Of a stretch of 64,000 bases of DNA, positions 58,879-64,000 are shown one piece after another. Within the stretch, counting starts at the first letter, position 1. Each line of letters starts with the position of its first letter. The stretch is from Methanobrevibacter sp. TLL-48-HuF1 (GTDB taxonomy: Archaea > Methanobacteriota > Methanobacteria > Methanobacteriales > Methanobacteriaceae), in NCBI RefSeq assembly GCF_023617305.1, contig NZ_CP081485.1, positions 1,168,501 to 1,232,500 of the forward strand. The letters run 5' to 3'. The notes under the pieces are model-generated. The model worked only from the letters and a program-made list of their open reading frames with translations. It did no database searches and was not told the DNA's origin. The position numbers and the translations under genes were made by a program.

Positions 58879-60066
58879 ATGTTAGTTAATGCTGATTTTC
58901 ATGTTCATAGCTGTTTTTCAATGGCTTCATCTAAAGATATGCTGATAAAAAATATGGCTCCTAAATCAAAGCTTAAAGGATTGCAACTTCTGGGAACTGG
59001 CGATGCATTCCATCCGGGCTGGTTAAACATTATTGAGGAAAGTACAACATATAAAGGAGATGGAATTTACACTGCAGATGATATGGATTTTGTTTTAACA
59101 ACAGAAGTTGAAGGAAAAAACAGGATTCATCATTTAATTATAATTCCGGATATTGGTATTGCAAGAGAACTGTCTGAAAAACTGGTTTCTAAAAATAAAG
59201 AAAGCGACGGAAGACCTAGAACAAGATATTCAGGAGCAGAACTTTTAGAAATGGTTAAAGAATATGACTGTTTAATTGGACCGGCTCATGCTTTTACTCC
59301 ATGGACTGGAATGTACAAATCTTTTGACAGTATTTATGACTGCTATGATAAGGCTCCGGATTTTGTAGAACTTGGTTTGTCTGCAGATACATTTATGGCA
59401 GATACTGTAGCTGAACTTAAGAATTTTCCATTTCTTACTAATTCTGATGCACACTCTCCATGGCCACACAGGTTAGGTAGGGAGTTTAATCAAATTGAGC
59501 TTGAAGATATGTCTTATTCATCAATAAAAAAATCAATAAAAAACAAAGATATTAAAGCAAATTATGGGTTGGTGCCGAACCTTGGAAAATATCATATGAC
59601 TGCATGTACCAAATGTTACAAATTAGTTGATCCGTTAATAGCTAAAGAAAATAAGATGAAATGCAGCTGCGGCGGAACAATCAAAAAAGGGGTGGATTTC
59701 AGAATAAGTGAAATAGCTGACTATGATGAACCGAAACATCCTGATTTTAGGCCTAAATATGTTCATTTAATGCCTTTGGCCGAATTAATATCAACAGTTT
59801 ATGATAAGGGAGTTACAACAAAAACAGTTCAGGGAAAATGGCAAAATCTGATAGATAACTTTGGAACTGAAATTGATATACTGATTAATGAACCTGTAGA
59901 GGAAATAGCTAAAATAGATTCATCAATTTCTCCAGCTATTGAAGCTTTCAGAAATAAAAGCATACACATAACTCCGGGTGGTGGAGGAAAATACGGTGAA
60001 ATTTCTTTTGATAAAAAATCAGAAAAAAGAGAAGCTGAAACTTTAACTACTCTAGATAATTTTTAA
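58879..60066 (+). CDS. endoQ: Endonuclease Q (PHP domain DNA repair nuclease)
   Basis: Cuts 5' of deaminated bases (uracil, hypoxanthine) and abasic sites; PCNA assists it in other archaea. 395 residues. The PHP metal motifs are DFHVHSCFS (6-14), GPAHAFTPW and NSDAHSPWPH (about 195-204). A zinc finger follows (CTKC near 235, CSCGG near 256) and a helical C-terminus. GINS and PCNA are a few genes upstream. The assignment is by whole-sequence recognition. Confidence 0.88.
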   Translation: MLVNADFHVHSCFSMASSKDMLIKNMAPKSKLKGLQLLGTGDAFHPGWLNIIEESTTYKGDGIYTADDMDFVLTTEVEGKNRIHHLIIIPDIGIARELSEKLVSKNKESDGRPRTRYSGAELLEMVKEYDCLIGPAHAFTPWTGMYKSFDSIYDCYDKAPDFVELGLSADTFMADTVAELKNFPFLTNSDAHSPWPHRLGREFNQIELEDMSYSSIKKSIKNKDIKANYGLVPNLGKYHMTACTKCYKLVDPLIAKENKMKCSCGGTIKKGVDFRISEIADYDEPKHPDFRPKYVHLMPLAELISTVYDKGVTTKTVQGKWQNLIDNFGTEIDILINEPVEEIAKIDSSISPAIEAFRNKSIHITPGGGGKYGEISFDKKSEKREAETLTTLDNF

Positions 60067-60230
60067 GAAATATCTAAAATTTATTTAAGTATTTTTTAAT
60101 ACTTTCTAACTCTTTTTTGCAATGCACTTTTAATTTATTTTGTAAATTATTTAAAATATGTAGTTTTTTATAAAAATAATTTTTAATTCTTAAAACAGTA
60201 TTTAAAAATGAAATCAATAAAAAATAAGAA
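60067..60230. other. AT-rich spacer
   Basis: Between endoQ and the metal-ATPase terminator; mostly A/T runs, no gene seen. Confidence 0.4.
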
Positions 60231-60259
60231 AAAATAGATAATTTGACTATATCTATTTT
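60231..60259 (-). terminator. Metal-ATPase terminator holding the stop codon
   Basis: AAAATAGATA (60231-60240) and TATCTATTTT (60250-60259), a perfect 10-bp stem with a 9-base loop; the stop (60253-60255) lies in the stem. The minus-strand transcript continues into T-rich sequence (complement of AAAAATAAGAAAAA). Confidence 0.65.
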
Positions 60260-62286
60260 GCAAGCAATAAGGAGTTACCTACTACAAGTAAAGTAATTCC
60301 CATATCTCCAATAAGAACTGCTTCCCATAAGCTGATGTATCCTGCAATACCAAGTATCATTAATATTACTTTCACACTTAAACAGAAAGCAACATTGAAT
60401 TTGATTTTGCCCATTGTTTTTTTAGCCAAATCAACAAGTAAATTAATTTTGGATAACTTGTCTTCAAGTAAAACAATGTCTGCTGTTTCAATAGCTACAT
60501 CTGCACCTTCAAGACCCATAGCTATTCCTACATTCGCACGGGCAAGAGATGGAGTATCATTTACACCATCACCAACCATAGCTACATCCTGATGCTTTGA
60601 TACAGCATCTGATACTATATTAACTTTATCTTGAGGAAGTAAATCTGCATGGTAACTGCTTAATCCAATTTCATCAGCCACTAACTTAGCAGTTGCTTCA
60701 TTGTCTCCTGTAATCATAGTTGTTTTAATTCCTTTAGCATTAAGATTAGCTATTGTAGATGGAGTTTCATCTCTAATTTTATCTTTTAAGGTAATTAAAC
60801 CGTAAACTTCATTTTCAGTTCCGATGATTACAGTAGTGCTCATTCCATTATTTTCAAGATTAATGTCCTGGCTGAATAAAGTTTTGTTGCCTATGAAGTA
60901 AGTTTTTCCGTTAATGTCTCCTTTTAAACCTTTTCCAGCTATTGATTCAAAGTTTTCCACTTCTTCTAATTCAATGCTGTGATCTTTTTTGTATTGAACA
61001 AATGTATGTGCAATAGGATGTTTTGATTTGGATTCAATAGAACATGCTATTTTAAGTATTTCCTCTTTATCATGTTCTCTACAGGTTTGAACTTCATTTA
61101 TTTCAAGTTTACCTTCAGTTAAAGTACCGGTTTTATCAAATAAAACTTTTTTGATTCTGGCTAATTCTTCAACATATTCTCCACCTTTAATAATAATACC
61201 GTTTTTAGTACCTTTAGTAATAGCTGATACTATAGATACAGGAGTGGATATTACTAATGCACAAGGACAGGATATAACTAAAAGGGTTAATGCCCTGTAA
61301 GTCCAGTCAGTTATTGAAGCTCCATATAATATTGGAGGTAAAATAGCTACTAAAATAGCCAATACTACAACAATTGGAGTGTAATATTCAGCAAATCTGT
61401 CGATAAATACGTCGATATGTGCTTTGTTCTGTTCTGAATTTTTAATCAATTCAATAATTTTAGCAAATATTGTATCATCGTTGCCTTTGTTTACTTCAAT
61501 TTCAATATATCCATCTTCATTTATTGTAGATGCATATACTTCATCTCCAATGCTTTTGCTTACTGCTAAACTTTCACCAGTAATTGAAGCCTGGTTAACA
61601 GATGTTGTTCCTTCAACAATAATTCCGTCAACAGGTATTTTGTCTCCAGGTCTTACAACAACAATATCTCCAATTGTAATATCTGCTACTGCTTTTTCGT
61701 GTTCGTGATCACCATGTTTTACCATAGCTGTATCAGGGGTTAATTTAACAAGTTCTATTAATGAGCTTTTAGATTTATTTAGGGAGTAATGTTCTAGGTA
61801 TTCACCTAAGTAGAAAAGAATCATTAACATTGCACCTTCTTCTCCAGATTGAAGAAGGAATGCTCCAAAGGTAGCTATTGTAATTAATAATTCAATTTTA
61901 ACTTTTCCTTCAAATAAATGTTCAATTCCTTCTATTATTATATATCTTCCTACATAAATTACAGCTATTAGGAAGATTACCTGACTTACAATAGGATTGA
62001 CAACATTAAACATTTCTAATGCATATCCGAATGCTAAAAGGATTATACCTATTGCAAATATTCCTAATGGTTTTTTTGACTGTTCTACATTTGCTTCTTT
62101 ATCAATATTTTCTAATAAATCTGCTTCACATGCACATCCTGGACCATGATCATGTCCACAGCAGTCATCTCCGTCATGATGGTGGTGATGTTCGTGGTGG
62201 TCGTGGCCACAGCAGTCATCTTCATCATGGTGATGATGATGTTCTTCTGAATGGTCATGTTTATGTGCAGCATGGTTAGTTTGCAT
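60253..62286 (-). CDS. cadA: Cadmium/zinc-type P1B ATPase with His-rich N-terminus
   Basis: Metal efflux ATPase, about 677 residues from ATG at 62284-62286. The N-terminus (about 4-50) is made of HDH/HHHHH and DDCCGHDH segments, two tandem copies with Cys-Cys pairs, likely a metal buffer replacing the usual heavy-metal domain. Ion channel motif SCPCALVIS, phosphorylation site FDKTGT, and GDGVNDTPSL follow. The Lys in the last segment region (GDMGITLLVVGNS) fits Zn/Cd/Pb transporters. The start overlaps the regulator stop by 11 bases. Confidence 0.92.
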   Translation of the reverse strand: MQTNHAAHKHDHSEEHHHHHDEDDCCGHDHHEHHHHHDGDDCCGHDHGPGCACEADLLENIDKEANVEQSKKPLGIFAIGIILLAFGYALEMFNVVNPIVSQVIFLIAVIYVGRYIIIEGIEHLFEGKVKIELLITIATFGAFLLQSGEEGAMLMILFYLGEYLEHYSLNKSKSSLIELVKLTPDTAMVKHGDHEHEKAVADITIGDIVVVRPGDKIPVDGIIVEGTTSVNQASITGESLAVSKSIGDEVYASTINEDGYIEIEVNKGNDDTIFAKIIELIKNSEQNKAHIDVFIDRFAEYYTPIVVVLAILVAILPPILYGASITDWTYRALTLLVISCPCALVISTPVSIVSAITKGTKNGIIIKGGEYVEELARIKKVLFDKTGTLTEGKLEINEVQTCREHDKEEILKIACSIESKSKHPIAHTFVQYKKDHSIELEEVENFESIAGKGLKGDINGKTYFIGNKTLFSQDINLENNGMSTTVIIGTENEVYGLITLKDKIRDETPSTIANLNAKGIKTTMITGDNEATAKLVADEIGLSSYHADLLPQDKVNIVSDAVSKHQDVAMVGDGVNDTPSLARANVGIAMGLEGADVAIETADIVLLEDKLSKINLLVDLAKKTMGKIKFNVAFCLSVKVILMILGIAGYISLWEAVLIGDMGITLLVVGNSLLLAK

Positions 62287-62626
62287 ATTCTTCGCCTTCT
62301 TTAAGGATATTGAGTATCTCTTCATCAATTAAAGAATAGAATATTTGTTTATTTTCTTTTCTAAATTTAACAATGTTACTATTTCTTAAGTGTCTTAATT
62401 GATGTGATATACTAGATTGGCTCATATCAAGAAGTAATGATAGCTCACAAACACATAATTCATCATATTGGAGTGCTAAAATAATCTTTACTCTGTTAGC
62501 ATCTCCTAATATTTTAAAAAGATTACATGTTTTTAGAACAATATCATCATCTTTCATTTTATGAGCAATATCATCAACAATATCTGTTCTGATACTTTTG
62601 ATTTCACATACATCATTTGAACTCAT
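62276..62626 (-). CDS. ArsR/SmtB family metal-responsive repressor, CadC-like
   Basis: A 116-residue winged-helix repressor. Cysteines 7, 58 and 60 (VCEI, ELCVCEL) match the thiolate sites of CadC; the recognition helix is MSQSSISHQLRHL (68-80). The SmtB-type His pairs of the C-terminal helix are absent, so Cd/Pb/Zn binding at the thiolate site is expected. Its start ATG (62624-62626) lies within its own operator, and it is transcribed with the metal ATPase. The mRNA is probably leaderless. Confidence 0.92.
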   Translation of the reverse strand: MSSNDVCEIKSIRTDIVDDIAHKMKDDDIVLKTCNLFKILGDANRVKIILALQYDELCVCELSLLLDMSQSSISHQLRHLRNSNIVKFRKENKQIFYSLIDEEILNILKEGEEYAN

Positions 62627-62660
62627 ATGAACATATATTCATATGAACATATATAAAGTT
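62624..62660 (-). promoter_or_regulatory. Operator and promoter of the cad operon
   Basis: ATATGAACATATATTCATAT (62625-62644) is an inverted repeat of the ArsR/SmtB 12-2-12 kind, overlapping the start codon. A 15-bp direct repeat (62624-62638 and 62640-62654) gives a second, overlapping TTCATATGAA (62638-62647). The minus-strand TATA CTTTATATAT (complement of 62649-62658) puts transcription at about 62626, the start codon. Confidence 0.65.
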
Positions 62661-62733
62661 TTTGTTTGCCTCAATAATTAATTTTTTTAAAGAAAGCTAT
62701 CGCTAAATGATTGTAAATTAGTTAAAAAAAATA

Positions 62734-62807
62734 CGGACTTGGAGGGATTTGAACCCTCGATCTTAAGATTAGGAGTCTTACGCCCTTCCAGACTAGGCTA
62801 CAAGCCC
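62734..62807 (-). tRNA. tRNA-Arg (CCT)
   Basis: Read on the minus strand: GGGCTTG pairs with CAAGTCC (one G-T), anticodon stem TAAGA/TCTTA with loop CTCCTAA, anticodon CCT (reads AGG); T-stem GAGGG/CCCTC with loop TTCAAAT; discriminator G. 74 bases. The encoded CCA is absent. Confidence 0.93.
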
Positions 62808-62865
62808 ATGTTAAAATATTATTTAATAAGTTCTGTATTTTTAAAAAAAGATTTTATAAGAAATA

Positions 62866-62939
62866 CGGACCCGCCGGGATTTGAACCCGGGGTCTTCGGA
62901 TTAGAAGTCCGACGCCCTATCCAGCTAGGCTACGGGCCC
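62866..62939 (-). tRNA. tRNA-Arg (TCT)
   Basis: Read on the minus strand: GGGCCCG pairs with CGGGTCC, anticodon stem TCGGA/TCCGA with loop CTTCTAA and anticodon TCT (reads AGA); T-stem CCGGG/CCCGG; discriminator G. 74 bases, without encoded CCA. 58 bases from tRNA-Arg(CCT). TATA-like TTTAAATATA lies on the minus strand near 62989-62998. Confidence 0.94.
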
Positions 62940-63040
62940 TTATATACAACAATACTAAATTTTGTATGTTTTAGTATTTATAGTTAACTATATTTAAAGC
63001 TATTATTTTAAAATTGAAAATTTTTAAAAAATAAAATAAG

Positions 63041-63061
63041 GAGGATAATTTAATTATCCTC
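63041..63061 (-). terminator. Terminator of the Gly/Ser-rich protein with the stop in the stem
   Basis: GAGGATAAT (63041-63049) and ATTATCCTC (63053-63061), 9 bp with a 3-base loop; the stop (63054-63056) is in the stem, and a T-rich run (complement of AAAATTTTTAAAAAATAAAATAA) follows on the minus strand. Confidence 0.7.
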
Positions 63062-63587
63062 TTCCAATAACCGCACCAGTATTGGCATTTATTTCGATAC
63101 TGTCTACAGTTGCACCGTTTTGATCAAAAATTGGAACATACCAAACAGTTTTGTCTGCAGATAATGTTGGGGTTCCAGCATACCATCCAACTGCTTCAAT
63201 ATTTTGATTTGCTATTGATTTCGCTTCACCTGAAGTTATTTTTGGAGTGCTTGGGGTAGGTGAAGGTGTAGGATGATGACCTCTTCCAGATCCTGAGCCT
63301 GAGCCTGATCCAGAGCTTGAGCTTGAACCTGATCCAGAACCTGAACTAACACCACTTCCACTACCTGTTCCTGTTCCTCCATTTCCGCTTCCATGACTGT
63401 TGGTACTTTGGGAATCATGGTGTGTTGTGTTGTTTCCAATACCATTGCCAGAATCACCACTACCGGAGTCTACACTATTTAAATTACTGAAAACCGGATT
63501 TTCACTATTAGTTATTCCATAAGCAGCAACTCCAGCAGCAATACATATAACAATTATGATAGAAATTATTATATTTGATTTATCCAA
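63054..63587 (-). CDS. Secreted Gly/Ser-rich protein with PepSY-like C-terminus
   Basis: 177 residues: N-terminal anchor (about 5-24), then a Ser/Asn/His spacer and a GSGSGSGS-type stretch (about 70-105, simple-sequence DNA), a Pro linker (TPSPTPSTPK), and a C-terminal domain (about 115-177, GEAKSIANQNIEAVGW, ending INANTGAVIGRG) like a PepSY domain. The TTG start (63585-63587) is supported by GGAGGT 6 bases before. Same layout as the 27020 gene. Confidence 0.65.
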   Translation of the reverse strand: MDKSNIIISIIIVICIAAGVAAYGITNSENPVFSNLNSVDSGSGDSGNGIGNNTTHHDSQSTNSHGSGNGGTGTGSGSGVSSGSGSGSSSSSGSGSGSGSGRGHHPTPSPTPSTPKITSGEAKSIANQNIEAVGWYAGTPTLSADKTVWYVPIFDQNGATVDSIEINANTGAVIGRG

Positions 63588-63851
63588 GGTATTACCTCCA
63601 TTTTTAATTAATAAAATTGTAATTAACTTTAAATAGAATGTACTATTTTTTTTACAATAATATATTATTAGGTTAATTTAACTTATAAATTTAATCCATA
63701 TTATTAATTATTTTACTTCATTTAATAAAAATTTATATTATAGTATATATACTTTTCTATTTATTATACAAACTATATTATATATATGAATATTGGTTAT
63801 AAATATTAAATGTTAGTTTCTAATTATTTTTTGAAAAGAGAGGTGACACAT
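63588..63851 (+). promoter_or_regulatory. Upstream region of frhA
   Basis: 264 bases. TTATAAATA at 63797-63805 (in GGTTATAAATATT) would give a start near 63828. GAGGTGA (63840-63846) is a strong Shine-Dalgarno site 5 bases before TTG 63852. TATA-like sequences at 63740 and 63775 are alternatives. No gene is seen. Confidence 0.45.
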
Positions 63852-64000
63852 TTGAAAGACAGAATAGTTATATCCCCAACATCTCGTCAAGAGGGTCATG
63901 CGGAACTTGTCATGGAAGTCGATGATGAAGGGATTGTTACAAAAGGTAGATATTTAAGTATCACTCCAGTTAGGGGTTTAGAAAAAATGGTTGCAGGTAA
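63852..64000 (+). CDS. frhA: Coenzyme F420-reducing hydrogenase alpha subunit (5' part)
   Basis: The reading from TTG 63852 is [27 protein letters not shown] and continues through the window edge. This is the start of the large, nickel-iron subunit of the F420-reducing hydrogenase, which supplies reduced F420 for methanogenesis. GAGGTGA at 63840-63846 supports this TTG; the GTG at 63843 lies inside that site. Only 49 codons are in the window. Confidence 0.85.
   Translation, partial: MKDRIVISPTSRQEGHAELVMEVDDEGIVTKGRYLSITPVRGLEKMVAG

Noticed and set aside
62739-62987. A plus-strand open frame of 82 codons
   Set aside because: It runs antisense across both tRNA-Arg genes; its repeated text (FEPG...RLGY) is just the tRNA T-arm and D-arm sequence.

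Overview
The window is archaeal, AT-rich DNA from a hydrogenotrophic methanogen, most likely a Methanobrevibacter of the M. smithii type. The evidence is the start of an F420-reducing hydrogenase (frhA) at the right edge, the coenzyme F430 enzyme CfbD, archaeal replication proteins (RfcL, RfcS, PCNA, a GINS subunit), archaeal ribosomal and translation factors (L44e, S27e, aIF2-alpha, Nop10), two large surface proteins with Ig-like repeats of the adhesin-like class, and a MurT/GatD pair in a lineage known to carry pseudomurein. Starts are usually preceded by GGAGGTGA-like Shine-Dalgarno sites, and TTG or GTG starts are frequent. The organism call is an inference from gene content; no database was searched.

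Layout: 1-8.2 kb holds a PIN-ATPase-KH protein, hisI, hisS, a CPBP-type membrane protease, aroE, a conserved unknown gene and the clamp loader rfcL/rfcS. 8.2-18 kb holds htpX, a tRNA methyltransferase, a beta-helix/Ig adhesin-like protein, leuS, nadE and arsA. 18-29 kb holds a second Ig-repeat surface protein, cbiE, a holin-like phosphodiesterase with a metallophosphoesterase, a YchF-like GTPase, a C_GCAxxG protein and a PepSY-like secreted protein. 28-31 kb holds cfbD, hisH, a PurM-like protein and a pilin-like protein. 31.7-33.7 kb is an accessory island with an Rpn-type nuclease and two free-standing copies of its C-terminal domain. 33.8-44.1 kb holds tRNA-Arg(GCG), truD, the small subunit of phosphomevalonate dehydratase, an amidohydrolase, copA, purB and a small regulator/membrane-protein operon. 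44.2-50.7 kb is the complete trp operon (E-G-D-C-FB-A) behind TRP-box-like operators. 51.0-51.7 kb is a decayed membrane-protein gene. 51.8-60 kb holds murT/gatD and the replication-translation cluster pcn-gins-rpl44e-rps27e-aif2a-nop10-pac2, then endoQ. 60.2-64 kb holds a CadC-like regulator with a His-rich metal ATPase, two tRNA-Arg genes, a Gly/Ser-rich secreted protein and frhA.

Most notable: (1) the Rpn locus looks like a gene-within-a-gene toxin/antitoxin: the nuclease has an internal ATG with a Shine-Dalgarno-like site exactly where a downstream 66-codon copy of its C-terminal domain begins, and a third, diverged copy follows; (2) TrpF and TrpB are fused in frame with no stop, yet a strong internal GGAGG precedes the TrpB start; (3) many genes end in a T-run-followed hairpin that contains the stop codon; (4) HtpX carries a perfect EF-hand calcium loop; (5) the cad-type operator overlaps the start codon of its own regulator, which is probably leaderless.
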